Shown here: positions 45,306 to 54,403 of the stretch, piece by piece
Layout of the letters: the number at the start of each line of letters is the position of its first letter
Numbering within the stretch: position 1 is the stretch's first letter
From: JAXGZG01 sp040771825
Lineage (GTDB): Bacteria > Bacillota > Sulfobacillia > Fermentithermobacillales > Fermentithermobacillaceae
Length of the DNA: 64,000 nt
Assembly (NCBI GenBank): GCA_040771825.1
Contig: JAXGZG010000003.1
Location: 1 to 64,000, forward strand
Direction of reading: 5' to 3'
Notes under the pieces: model-generated
Told to the model about the DNA's origin: nothing
What the model saw: only the letters and a program-made list of their open reading frames with translations
Databases searched by the model: none
Made by a program: the position numbers and the translations under genes

Positions 45306-46817
45306 GCATATCACTCCTCGTATGCTTGATTTGGAAACGTAATCTGTATTGGGTTCTACTTGAAGCCAGGGCGGCGACCCTGACACCAAAACGGCAACAA
45401 CCGCCCGGAGGCGATGAACAGAACCAAAATCGAATGTCTTTCAGAACCAGCCTTGGCCAGATATTCCCTTTTCAAAGATCCAAGTTCAAATCTCCTAACA
45501 CCTGCCTATTGACATCGCACCATGGTTCTTCTGCTTTGCATCCGGTCGGCAGATCTCCATTTGTCTCCGTATGCCGCTCAATGGTTTCTTTCAGAGTTGT
45601 CCCGACGAGCGGCAACGGCATTGTCGCTTTCTTCTTCAAGGTCAGTCCTCGGGTCTACCCCCGCAGTCGTGGGACGGTCTTCGGGAAATCGTGTGTTGTC
45701 CTTCAATCCCCCTAGACTAAGTCAGCAAGTGCTACATCCACATGGCGCCTACCAACGTGTCCGTTTGAAGCAACAGTAACCGAGTGTGCCAAATCCAATG
45801 TGCCTCAGACAGTCCGTGAAACCCCCTGCTGTAATATCTTCACCTTCCTTCCATTCGCCGACCGCATCCACCCTGTTGGATTCAAGCAACTCTCGGGTGA
45901 AACATCTTCGATAAGTTCTCCTGTTCCAGCCCGTCGGGCTTTGCGGTAGACCCTTTGCTGATGGCAGTACCTATCTGGTATGCCTTCATATTCTGTTGTT
46001 TCCATGTCGTCCCAATGTTCTCCTTTTTCTATGCTCAGGTTCATGTCACGCTTCCCCTCCGTTACGTGTAATTTGCTTCAAATGCGAATGACGGTTTTTC
46101 GCACAAAGCTCTCCTTTCTTTGGTAATTCGCAAATTCCTGCAAGATCCTCTCGCTCAAGTCAAGTTCGTGGTCATGTCACAAATCCACATTATTCTTGCT
46201 GTCGCTACGTCACGAGCCCAAAGTGGACCCACCATGCTCTACCATCGTGCGGCGGCAGCACGTCGTATCAGGAAGACATGAACGGGGGCTGACCCCTGCA
46301 ATGGAACAAGACACATGGCATAACAGTTTGGCCTGGTTAACGGAGGAGTTTTCATCCGCCTTGACAAGACTATGCATTGAACCCATTAGGTAGGAAACGG
46401 ATACTCTAGAAGACAGTGGGTCAGAGAGCAAGCACCATTCCTAGACTCGTATGACCGTTGTTTTCGGTATTGGGGACAGGCGCGCAATTGGCTGACGGCA
46501 GAACTCCGAAGAAAATCAGCCAGTCCCCTGGAACAACGTGGCCGCAATCGCTGTTTAATCCTGGCAGGCACCGGGCCATTGGGCAATCAGGTCCATGTTG
46601 CCTCCAACAGTTGAGCCTTATTATCGACCAAGGCGCAAGTCTATCTAAAGAAACCGGCACAGTCACGGCAACTGCTAGCGCGAATAATCTACGTGTCGCA
46701 AAGGGAACTCAAGGCCCAACCCCACAAATCAATTGGCTGCTAGAGAAACGACCCGGCTCACGGATTCTTCGACGTGAGGAGATCGAAGCTGGTGCTCAAC
46801 CTATGAGGCGACTTGCT
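45306..46817. other. Long stretch with little recognisable coding content
   Basis: Only one weak small gene (45805-46044, minus) is credible here. Other open frames on both strands are short and lack ribosome sites or family similarity. The composition gives no sign of RNA genes. It is probably decayed DNA next to the transposon block. Confidence 0.3.
45805..46044 (-). CDS. Small hypothetical protein
   Basis: 79 codons from an ATG preceded by GGAGGGG (10-base spacing). The start (NLSIEKGEHWDDMETTEYEG) looks like real protein: acidic, followed by the basic QQRVYRKARRAGTGE. I recognise no family. There are no membrane segments. It may be a decayed or orphan gene. Confidence 0.35.
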   Translation of the reverse strand: MNLSIEKGEHWDDMETTEYEGIPDRYCHQQRVYRKARRAGTGELIEDVSPESCLNPTGWMRSANGRKVKILQQGVSRTV

Positions 46818-46994
46818 CTAATCCACAAAGAAGGATCCAACGCTCTCCCGTATAGCTGCTCTTACCTGAGCCTCGGGGACCAACATTCCGTCACGCTGCA
46901 TGTACAATCTCCGCGCATTAATGCGCCCGGGTATCTCTCGATATGTAAGGCCTTCGTCTCCAAGCGCTTGTTCGACGGCTTCTCGCAAGGTCAT
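46818..46994 (-). CDS. Small HARE-HTH-like domain protein (possibly a truncated gene)
   Basis: 58 codons starting at ATG 46994, which has GGAGGG at 8 bases. It reads MTLREAVEQALGDEGLTYRE, then IPGRINARRLYMQRDGMLVP, and ends FFVD before TAG. This matches the HARE winged-helix pattern (EI..RI..R.LY...DG.....Q) seen at the N-terminus of some restriction-type and regulatory proteins. The frame looks protein-like for some codons past the TAG, so a longer protein may have been truncated. Confidence 0.5.
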   Translation of the reverse strand: MTLREAVEQALGDEGLTYREIPGRINARRLYMQRDGMLVPEAQVRAAIRESVGSFFVD

Positions 46995-47129
46995 CGTTTC
47001 ACCCTCCCTACGGTCGTACGGTGACAGCCCCGGTATCCGCCCCCTACGGGACCGTGAAGGCTCCTACGCCAACCCGACTTATCCTAGGTCGAGTTGGCAA
47101 GACCAGAAAGTTTTGGTGCTGCAACCATT

Positions 47130-47275
47130 GTCACTTTGCACATTAGCAGCCCCTGTGTTTTGCACAATCCTCTAGCCTGAAATTCCGCTCCAATCTGCAA
47201 GTTGTCAAGATGCTTGGGATGGCTCGTCTTTTGTTTTTCGCTTTGCTCTGGTCTCCGATTTGCAGTTTGCACGCT
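47130..47275. repeat. Cluster of TTTGCA(C/G) motifs at the transposon end
   Basis: CTTTGCACATT (about 47134), TTTTGCACAATC (47158), ATCTGCAAG (47194), GATTTGCAG and GTTTGCACG (about 47258-47271) share a TTTGCA core. Such arrays of short repeats at transposon ends bind Mu/Tn7-type transposases. Confidence 0.45.
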
Positions 47276-47305
47276 CTGCGAGCATGCGGGTTTGGGATAG
47301 GAATC

Positions 47306-47340
47306 GGTGGCGCTGGGAAGGCGCCACCGTAGAGGTTTTT
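47306..47340 (+). terminator. Hairpin between the transposon end and the unit A ATPase gene
   Basis: GGTGGCGC and GCGCCACC form a perfect 8-bp stem with a 7-base loop. On the plus strand GTAGAGGTTTTTG follows, so it could end plus-strand transcription entering the element. Confidence 0.4.
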
Positions 47341-47354
47341 GTGTTTCGGGGAGT

Positions 47355-48196
47355 TCAGAGACTGGCGTCGGCTGAGGCGAGCCTGACCGTTTCGGCGTAG
47401 ATCGGGTTTTGTTTGAGCTGAGCTCCTAGGAGAAGCGTTGTCCGGCCAAGGTTGTTCACAAGGCGTGGCCAGCCTCCCGAGTGGGAGGCGATGGCTTCGA
47501 GGGCTTGGTCGGTGAAGATCTCGGTGACGCCGCCTGCCAGTCTCAGTTGATGTGCCACGTAGCGGAAGACCTCGTCTTTGTCCATGGGCTCCATCTTGTA
47601 GTGGACGATGATCCTCTGGGAAGGGGGTTGAGTCTGGTTAAGGCGCAGCCTGGAGGTGAGAAAAGGAAGGCCGGCGATGGCGAACACAAAGGGACTCTTT
47701 GAGTCCATGTAGAAGCTAAATATCATCGCCAGGTCCATGAGAAAGTCGGCTCTAGCCAGGTGCATCTCGTCCAGGATAAACACCGGCGTCACTCTTTTCT
47801 CGTTGTGAAGGTGCTGGGGACCCACCGAAGGTGGGTGTGCTCTTTGGATCTGGCGGAACAAGTCACCCTTACAGCAAAGCGGTTCCTCACCCAACCCCGC
47901 GGCCAGACTCCTGTACATGTCCATGGTTGCGCCTGAAGAAAGCGGCAGATACATGACTTTGTACAAGGACGGGTTCAACCCATCGGCCAAGGTACGGAGG
48001 GCGTAGATCTTGCCTGAGCCGGGTTCGCCAGATACCTCAGCCTAGCTAATGCCTCTTTGAAAGTCTTCGACGGGAAGTGGTCCTGAGGTCTAACGTCCTT
48101 TGTGAAAGGCTCTTTTGAAAGAGAGTAGAAAGCCCTGTACACGTCACTCCTCCGTTCCTCCTGCAATGTCGGAAAGCCTAAGAGCGGGCTTTTCAC
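47355..48196 (-). pseudogene. ExeA/MuB-like transposition ATPase of unit A, frameshifted
   Basis: The N-terminal part (YRAFYSLSKEPFTKDVRP, FKEALARLRYL) is in one frame and the rest (EPGSGKIYALRTLADG, VFILDEMHLARADFL, SHSGGWPRLVNNL) in another. The switch is at the P-loop near 48030. The P-loop also ends in GKI where GKS or GKT is expected. The intact homologue is at 51393-52193. Such ATPases choose target DNA and activate the DDE transposase. Confidence 0.75.
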
Positions 48197-49403
48197 GCTT
48201 TACCTTGGCGTTGTCGGCCAGATTGACAGGTTTCACTGTGGCGGACAAGTCACCGTTCTCGTAGATCAGCACTTGGGAGAGATTGTGGGGTTCGAACCTC
48301 ACCTCGATGCTCTGCCCGATGTACTTGGGAGGCACCTCAAAGAGTCTCTTGTCGATGGTGATTGTGGAGTCGTGCCGGACCTTGCGGGTTTCCCGCCGAA
48401 GAAAGAGGGGGTCTAGAGAGTCGGGGTCTGTAAGCACCCGTACCGCGCTCGCCTGAGACATGTAGCCGTCCAACGGGGTCATGCCGATGGCGCTGTGAGT
48501 GCGCCCGTTGTAGTCCTTCTCGAGCCAAGTCGCGAAAGCTTGGTTCAAGGTCTCCAAAGACGTGAGGGCCTCAGGAGCCAAGATAGAGTAGAACCGCTCT
48601 TTTACGGTCAGGAAAAAGCGCTCGATCTTCCCCTTTGCCGCGGCGTCGTAGGGCTTGGCGTGGATTAGGGCGATGCCCAGAGAGGCGCAGACAAGCTGAA
48701 ACTGCCCTGCCCTGTAGATCTTGCCGTTGTCGGTGTAGACCTTCTCAGGTATCCCCCTCCTGCACAGAGCTTCTTTGAACACCGTTTTCAGGGAGTTAAA
48801 GGACTGGTCCATCGAAAAGCCCGCAAAGGGAACAAGCCTTGACGCGTCATCGATGAAAGCCAGAAACTAGGTTGGGGCTTTCTTCCTGCCCAACTTCAGG
48901 TAGGGTCCGTCCGACAGATCCGCCTGCCAGAGCGCGTTCACTCGCTCCATGGCAAATCTTTTCCTCTCAGGTTCCTTGCGAGGTCTCTTGCCGACCAAGT
49001 CTTGTTTCTTCAGGAATCGATAGACGCTGCTGTAGGAAACGTCCTGGGGCTTAAGCACACCCTTGTCCGCAAGCTGCTGGTAGAACACGGTCACCGGCAC
49101 CTGAGTGTTTCCTTCCCGCAGTTCAAGAAGCTTCTGCCTGGTTTCCAGCGGTATCACTCTGGGTTGTCCTTTGTCGGAACGCCGGCGCGGCTTCAGGCCG
49201 TCCAGTCCGTCTCTGTTGTAGGCGCTAAGCCACGCTCGTATGGTCTTGGGGCTGTACTCCATGGGCCCGTAGTAAGGAACCTGGTAGACCTTGTTTGATA
49301 TCTCGGCCAAGTACTCGACCCTGTCTTCCACGCTTCCGTGCAGTAAGGGCGCAATCAATCCGTATCGGAACAGCGCTACTTGTTCTCGGTCCTGTTCATC
49401 CAT
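48144..49403 (-). pseudogene. DDE transposase of unit A, with an in-frame amber stop
   Basis: The start is ATG 49403 with GGAGGGGG upstream. Helix-turn-helix segments (YSPKTIRAWLSAYNRDGLDG, SYSSVYRFLKKQDL) precede the integrase core. D in LWQADLSDGP, D in VYTDNGKIY and E in AAKGKIERFF are present. TAG at 48867-48869 interrupts the frame between KKAPT and FLAFIDDASRL, where intact relatives have Tyr (TAC/TAT), a one-base change. The frame continues cleanly on both sides. Confidence 0.82.
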
Positions 49404-49964
49404 GGTTTCCCCCTCCGTCTTGGTGGATTTTGGCTCCCCGACAGTTGCGGCGGGGACCTTGGGTGCTCTGAACAACCCTAATCCACCTTGAGAAGATGAA
49501 CCACGGAAAAGGTTTGTGGGTAAACCTGGTCTTTACGCTAACTTGCCAGGCAGGTAAGTTGTCGAGAAAGCGCTTCCAGTAGAACCGCAAGAGCTCTCTG
49601 CATCTCTTGGCCTTACCCAAGAGCGACCTCACCACGAATTCCACGGTGTGCTGGAAATACGGGAACAGAAACGAGGGTAGGAACGACAACGTCTTTCGGC
49701 AGACTTGGCAGCGCAAACGGGGGATCGCTACCCTAGTTCGACCTCTTCGTCAGGCAAAGCATTGCGGGAGTAGGATCCATGACAATGGAGTCTCGTGTGC
49801 GCCCCGCACACGGGGCAGATCTTCAGAACCGGCCACTCAATCTCAGCGAATCTTTCGGAATACTGCTGGGGCGATATCTGAACGTCAACCACTACCTGCG
49901 AACCCATCCCCTCCAAAGCAAACTGACACAACTCTATCACTCTGCTTGGGAAAGGGCTTTGCAC
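49396..49964 (-). pseudogene. Zinc-ribbon protein of unit A (DUF6431-like), frameshifted
   Basis: The first frame (from 49964) has ICPVCGAHTRLHCHGSYSRN, then stops. A second frame from about 49716 continues RCQVCRKTLSFLPSFLFPYF and LLRFYWKRFLDN. The CxxC...CxxC ribbon followed by an LPSFLFPY-type segment parallels the unit B protein at 53578-54045 (CPRCHGEL, RCNKC, LPDFIVPY). The shift is at about 49720. The role is unknown; DNA or end recognition is a guess. Confidence 0.6.
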
Positions 49965-50212
49965 ACTGCCATAGAACTCTGAAAACGAGGAGCCCTACGG
50001 AGCCTACTTAATCTGCGGATTCACAACAAGGGAAAACGAAGCATTCTCCGGGACTCATTTATAGTTGGGGGCACTGAATTTTCCGTAAAGGAACTTTCGC
50101 AATTGCCGTAGAATTCAGGGTATCATTAACTTCGTTGGGCTGACTGTTATCCAGTGGTTCAAGAGACTATGGAGTTACGAGCAGATTCAACGCTATGTAA
50201 AGGGTGGCGTCC

Positions 50213-51472
50213 ATGAGGAAAAGGTCTCCGCTACCGCTGCTCTCCCTTCTGCTTTTTGCCGTGCTGCTTTCCGGCTGCACTGCAAGCACACCGCCTGAAG
50301 CCGTCCAACCGGAGCCGAAGAAGATGACAGTTGCCGATATTGCCCAAAGGCATATGGAGCAGTACGCGGTTAGTTTATCCCTGGACGATATGGCCGCGCT
50401 TGATAACGTTGACTTCGCGTCCTACAAGGTTGTCTTCCTGGGGGAGGGCCATGGCGTTGCCAAGAACACGGAACTCAAACTCGCCTTCATCAAGTATCTA
50501 AACGAAAACCTTAGCATGCGGTACTTGATAGAGGAGGCAGGCTACTGCAGCGCCATCATCATAGACCGCTATCTGCGGACCGGCGACGAGCGGCTGATTG
50601 CGTGGATGATTTCTGCTGCCCCAGGCACTTACATCTATACCGAGGAGTACTACGAGTTTTTCTTACGACTTTATGAGTACAACAAGTCGTTGCCCGAAGA
50701 CCGGAAAATTATCATCTTGGGCATCGATGTCGAGCATCAAGTGTCTTTCGGCCTTGAGGTGCTCTCCACTTTCGCGATAGAGGGCGCGGAAATGCCCGCG
50801 TCGGTCAAAACGGTTTTCGACACCATCATGCACGAACAGCCGACGGCCGACCGGCTGGCTGCGGCGCTTGAAACGGTGGAGGCAAACGAGAAAGCGTTCA
50901 GGGGGTATCTCGGTGACGGATATACGGACTTCTACTTTGGCCTGCGCTCCATATGGCAGGCTTGGGTGTTTTACTCTGAAAAAGCCCACGATTTGGCGAC
51001 GCGAGAAGCCTTCATCTGCGAGAACTTCCGGGACCTTTACGCCCTACATGAAATGGACCTTTGTTTCGGTATGTTCGGCGAAGCGCACTCAGGCCGGACC
51101 GGCCGCTTCGCCTACCAGAAAAGCCTGGCCTATCATCTAGATAGCGAGTTCGAGCCCACCAAGGGCAGAGTGGTCAGCTTTGTTTGCTTGTACTGGAAAT
51201 GCATGTCTATCAACCGGAAATCGGGTTCGAGCATAAGCGTCGTCCCTTGGCCCGGGGGCTCCTGGTGCTTCTACCGGGCCATTTTGTCCTGTAGTAGACG
51301 GGTCATAAAGTCAGCCGATTGCCGGACATTGTGTCAGATGGGGATAGGGTTAGGGTTGTCCCGCCGGGGAGCACCCCAACCCCCGAATTGTGTTACGGAA
51401 GTTCCTTTTCCACCACGTAACGGACAATGTTGTCGTCAATTATCTTCTTTTGGCGTTGCTCGCCGTACATGA
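50213..51472 (+). CDS. Erythromycin-esterase-like lipoprotein, C-terminus replaced by transposon sequence
   Basis: ATG 50213 (AAAGG upstream) starts a lipoprotein signal with lipobox LLSGC near residue 23. The mature protein follows the erythromycin-esterase/EreA-like pattern: VVFLGEGHGVAKNTELK (the active-site E/H region), YLIEEAGYCSAIII and IIILGIDVEHQ, and FGMFGEAHSGRTG near the end. Family similarity ends at about codon 340 (VVSFVCLYWKCMSIN). Beyond about 51230-51300 the frame runs into the end of transposon unit B and overlaps its ATPase gene on the other strand. Apparently truncated by the insertion; activity is doubtful. Confidence 0.75.
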   Translation: MRKRSPLPLLSLLLFAVLLSGCTASTPPEAVQPEPKKMTVADIAQRHMEQYAVSLSLDDMAALDNVDFASYKVVFLGEGHGVAKNTELKLAFIKYLNENLSMRYLIEEAGYCSAIIIDRYLRTGDERLIAWMISAAPGTYIYTEEYYEFFLRLYEYNKSLPEDRKIIILGIDVEHQVSFGLEVLSTFAIEGAEMPASVKTVFDTIMHEQPTADRLAAALETVEANEKAFRGYLGDGYTDFYFGLRSIWQAWVFYSEKAHDLATREAFICENFRDLYALHEMDLCFGMFGEAHSGRTGRFAYQKSLAYHLDSEFEPTKGRVVSFVCLYWKCMSINRKSGSSISVVPWPGGSWCFYRAILSCSRRVIKSADCRTLCQMGIGLGLSRRGAPQPPNCVTEVPFPPRNGQCCRQLSSFGVARRT

Positions 51473-52193
51473 GGCAGTGGATACAGGCTTTGTTGATGAG
51501 CCTGGGGCTGCCTGATGAATAACGGAAGATCTCCCGTATCGCGTCATCGGAAAAAATGTCGGATGCGGAACCCGCGTAACGCAGGTGGTGGAGGATGTAA
51601 GACTTGGTGCCGGCCTCGTCAAGGTAGACGAGGTGACAACGCAGGTCAAGGCGTTGAACGACGGCCGTGTAGATCTGCTTTCTTAGTCTCTCCCAGATTT
51701 CCGTTTGCCCGACCAAGATGAGCGTAAGGGGGCTTTCCGAATCCATTTTGAAGTTGAGCAAAAACCTTATCTCCTCAAACATCTCCTTGTCCAAAAGGTG
51801 AGCCTCATCCACGATAACTACAGGATTTAGGCCGTGGACACCCCGCATGAGTTCCACTTCCCTATGCAAAAGTCTTTTGGAATCTCCCCTGTAGAAACGC
51901 CCTTGCACGCCTAATTGGTCAAGAAGACCGTTGTAGAAATGCCTGGGGGTCAATTGGGAGTCTGCCAGGTAGAGCACTTTGTAGTCCTTGGTCCCCAGGC
52001 TGTAGGAAAGCCTTCGGATGAGAGTGGATTTTCCTGTGCCGCAGTCGCCGGTCAAAAGCGCAAACCACTGTTTTCTTGCGGCGTACTGGAGTCTTGCCAG
52101 GATTTCCTCGTACTCCTCCGTCAAGAACAAGGCATCTTCCGTCATCTGTCTGGTAAAGGGACTCTTTTTGAACTCGTAGAATTCTTCAATCAC
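51393..52193 (-). CDS. ExeA/MuB-like transposition ATPase of unit B
   Basis: 266 residues: EEFYEFKKSPFTRQMTED at the N-terminus (typical of ExeA-type transposon ATPases), Walker A TGDCGTGKSTLIRRL, Walker B VVIVDEAHLLDKEMFEEI, sensor-1 LILVGQTEIWERL, then SSGSPRLINKACIHCL. It is intact. Its start overlaps the transposase gene end by 8 bases, implying coupled translation. Such ATPases bind target DNA and activate the partner transposase. The unit A homologue is frameshifted. Confidence 0.88.
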   Translation of the reverse strand: MIEEFYEFKKSPFTRQMTEDALFLTEEYEEILARLQYAARKQWFALLTGDCGTGKSTLIRRLSYSLGTKDYKVLYLADSQLTPRHFYNGLLDQLGVQGRFYRGDSKRLLHREVELMRGVHGLNPVVIVDEAHLLDKEMFEEIRFLLNFKMDSESPLTLILVGQTEIWERLRKQIYTAVVQRLDLRCHLVYLDEAGTKSYILHHLRYAGSASDIFSDDAIREIFRYSSGSPRLINKACIHCLMYGEQRQKKIIDDNIVRYVVEKELP

Positions 52194-53535
52194 GGTCTTT
52201 ACCTCCTATCACCGAACGGTAGGAGATCGCCGTCTCCGAAAGGGCCCGGTGTCTTTCATACAGGCTTTTGGCAGCGTCCAGTTCTCTTGAAGTAGGTGGG
52301 TTTTCCTTTTGGGGCAGGGGGATCCTTTTGCGCGGTGCGCTGTGCTCCGTTATCACCAAAGGTTTAATCTTTCGCGGCTCAAACCCTTGATGGAATATCT
52401 CAAGTTCATTCGGATTGTCGGGGCGGAAGGCGACATTCACGTTCATGCCGATCAGGTCTTGGCCCGCCTCCCACGGGACGTTTCCGAAAGAAAGGCAGCC
52501 CGTCTTGTCCACAAGCCTTTTCTCGGTGAAAACGAAGGCGAAGTCCAGCTGTTCTTTGCCTGCCCACCTGAGGGGACGGTCGTCTTCCTTGAAGGCCTGA
52601 TCCGGGGTCTTTCCGTCGAGGGCGGAGTGGGGTTTTGTCTGATAGAGTTCGTAAAGCCAGATATCAAGGTAGTGTTCCACCTCGGAGGCGCTTTGGGGGT
52701 GCTTGAGTTTAACCTCCTCCACAAACCTATCAAGGTACTTATTCATGGCCTCTACCTTGCCTTTACTTGCGGCGGCCATAGGGCGCGCCGTTAACTTCTT
52801 TATCCCCAGCTTGGCGCAGACCTGAGTCATGTGGCGGCTTATGTACTGGCTGCCATTGTCAGTAAACACCCTGTCGGGCAGCCCGTAACGCTCGATGGCA
52901 TGCCGGAAACTGTCCAGCACATTCCAGGTGTCCTGCTTTTCGTAAACCCTGCAGGATGTAACCAATCTTGTGGCGTCGTCGATGATCACGGAAGCGTAGA
53001 GTTGCTTAGCCTTTCGCTTGGCCGTCTCCGGGAGCACCAAAAGGTACTTCAGGTCCATCTGCCAAAGGTCGTTCCTGTGGAGGCGCTGGAACCTTCTTGC
53101 CGCCCCGGCCCCTGTTGAGTGGTACATACTGAGTTGCTTTGAACCGTAACCCCGTTTTACGAGGTGGTCTTGAAGCGTTGACCGCTTTACCTCTCCCGGG
53201 GCAACAAGGCCCTCCATCTCAAGGATTGAGATGATCTGGCGGATGCTCCTGGTGGGAACCTCGCGGCGGAGCATCACGGCCTGGTCTACCACTTCTTCCG
53301 TGACTGAACCCGCCTTGCCGCCATAGGGATTGCTTTTGGGAAGCAGCCCTTGGTAACCCTTGTGCTCATACGAAAACAACCAGCGACGTAAGGTGCGTTC
53401 CGAGACGCCCTCTCTTTCGCTGATTTCACGCATGAGCATGACGCGCTTTGCCCGGTCGACTCCCCCGTAAAGCAAAGGCCCCAATACCTGTATCCGTTTT
53501 TCCGCCACTCCGTCCGGATTCTGTGCTTTCCCCAT
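52186..53535 (-). CDS. DDE transposase of unit B (Mu/Tn552-type integrase core)
   Basis: 449 residues. An N-terminal helix-turn-helix (EREGVSERTLRRWLFSYEHK) and a second DNA-binding segment precede the integrase core. D in LWQMDLKYLL, D in VFTDNGSQYI and E in ASKGKVEAMN form the triad. A beta-barrel Mu-C-type region (NVAFRPDNPNELEIFHQG) follows. All key residues are present and the frame is intact. It sits between the zinc-ribbon and ATPase genes. It is clearly diverged from the unit A transposase but has the same layout. Confidence 0.9.
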   Translation of the reverse strand: MGKAQNPDGVAEKRIQVLGPLLYGGVDRAKRVMLMREISEREGVSERTLRRWLFSYEHKGYQGLLPKSNPYGGKAGSVTEEVVDQAVMLRREVPTRSIRQIISILEMEGLVAPGEVKRSTLQDHLVKRGYGSKQLSMYHSTGAGAARRFQRLHRNDLWQMDLKYLLVLPETAKRKAKQLYASVIIDDATRLVTSCRVYEKQDTWNVLDSFRHAIERYGLPDRVFTDNGSQYISRHMTQVCAKLGIKKLTARPMAAASKGKVEAMNKYLDRFVEEVKLKHPQSASEVEHYLDIWLYELYQTKPHSALDGKTPDQAFKEDDRPLRWAGKEQLDFAFVFTEKRLVDKTGCLSFGNVPWEAGQDLIGMNVNVAFRPDNPNELEIFHQGFEPRKIKPLVITEHSAPRKRIPLPQKENPPTSRELDAAKSLYERHRALSETAISYRSVIGGKDRD

Positions 53536-53577
53536 GGTTAAAACCTCCGTTTTGTCTTGATACCAAGACTCTAGGGG

Positions 53578-54045
53578 TTAAAGCGCGTAAGCAGTACGCC
53601 CGAACGGGTGGCAGAGCCAGTTCCCGCTGTTAACGGTTGCCCTGACCAAAGAAAAGAAATCCGGAACAATGTGAGGGGACACGAAACCCAAATTCACTTG
53701 TTGACACCAGACCCCTTGGAGGTGACTTACGACCTTTTTGCACCAGGCCCTGATCTTCTGCCTGGTACGCTCTTCGTAGGGCACATCGGTTCTCCCGCTC
53801 TTGGATACCGACACTATCACTTTGGCGCTGTAACGCTTGTAGGGCACGATGAAATCAGGGAGTTCGGTGTGCAGCCTCGCACATTTATTGCAGCGAAGCC
53901 GCCTGAGGCTGACAACCCGCCTGGAACCGTCCGTGTCGATGAATCGGCGTCGGCGTCGGTCGTATGGCTTAAGTTCCCCGTGGCACCTGGGGCAGGAGAT
54001 GGTTTCGGTCCCCGTCATAACAAACACTGTTTTTGGTTGTCCCAT
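53578..54045 (-). CDS. Transposon-associated zinc-ribbon protein (DUF6431-like)
   Basis: 155 residues. CPRCHGELKPYDRRRRRFID and LRRLRCNKCARLHTELPDFI form a two-CxxC zinc ribbon, followed by VPYKRYSAKVIVSVSKSGR and a basic helical part. This matches the small DUF6431 proteins found next to integrase-type transposases. The ATG at 54045 is first; a second start at MTGTETISC is possible. The function is unknown; a parallel broken gene precedes the unit A transposase. Confidence 0.7.
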   Translation of the reverse strand: MGQPKTVFVMTGTETISCPRCHGELKPYDRRRRRFIDTDGSRRVVSLRRLRCNKCARLHTELPDFIVPYKRYSAKVIVSVSKSGRTDVPYEERTRQKIRAWCKKVVSHLQGVWCQQVNLGFVSPHIVPDFFSLVRATVNSGNWLCHPFGRTAYAL

Positions 54046-54088
54046 TTGCTGTCATACCGTGATACAATGACCATGCGTGTATTTGGTT

Positions 54089-54122
54089 GCCTCGGGTTCC
54101 CGCCCGAGGCTTCTCCTTTCTT
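54089..54122 (+). terminator. Orphan terminator beside unit B
   Basis: GCCTCGGG-TTCCCG-CCCGAGGC is a perfect 8-bp stem followed by TTCTCCTTTCTT. No gene precedes it on the plus strand outside the transposon. It may be the terminator of a gene cut off by the insertion. Confidence 0.6.
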
Positions 54123-54369
54123 ACAACCCCTTCAGGCCATCATACCCGGCAAACTCGGGACAGGCAATGTCGGTAGCTCCGCGCCATTCTGGAAGAGCGC
54201 AAGCACCTGGCTCGCCAACTCCTTTGCGGAGGCTGTGGAAGGGGATTACGGGATTTGTCCCTCAGGCGAACTCACACTCGGCACCGAGCTGGTCGCGGAT
54301 AAGCACCAATTCATGGTTTGCGTCAAGAACAGCCCTGCAGTCACTCCCTTTGACCCGGAAGGCAAGTGA
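54123..54369 (+). pseudogene. Unidentified gene fragment
   Basis: An open stretch reads KLGTGNVGSSAPFWKSASTW, ANSFAEAVEGDYGICPSGEL and VADKHQFMVCVKNSPAVTPF before TGA. It looks like protein but has no start and matches no family I can name. Confidence 0.3.
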
Positions 54370-54403
54370 ACGCGCGAATGCGGCGCGGAAACGGCCAACC
54401 GCT

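Larger units (their letters stand above)
47130..49975 (-). mobile_element. Three-gene DDE/AAA transposon, decayed copy (unit A)
   Basis: The order on the minus strand is zinc-ribbon gene, transposase, ATPase, the same as the intact unit at 51.3-54.1 kb. All three genes carry inactivating changes. Repeats of TTTGCAC or TTTGCAG cluster beyond the ATPase (47130-47275), and one inverse copy lies at the start of the zinc-ribbon gene (about 49958). This fits transposase-binding end repeats. Exact ends are not resolved. Confidence 0.6.
51299..54075 (-). mobile_element. Three-gene DDE/AAA transposon, intact copy (unit B)
   Basis: The minus strand carries the DUF6431-like zinc-ribbon gene, a DDE transposase and an ATPase overlapping it by 8 bases. 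Both flanks contain GGTCAT and GTCAG/GACAG followed by ATGGG (51299-51340; inverted at about 54040-54075), suggestive of related ends. The right end lies in the esterase-like gene. I could not define the exact termini or a duplication. Confidence 0.6.

Noticed and set aside
47481..47702. Plus-strand frame opposite the unit A ATPase
   Set aside because: It has no ribosome site, and the minus strand clearly encodes the ATPase.
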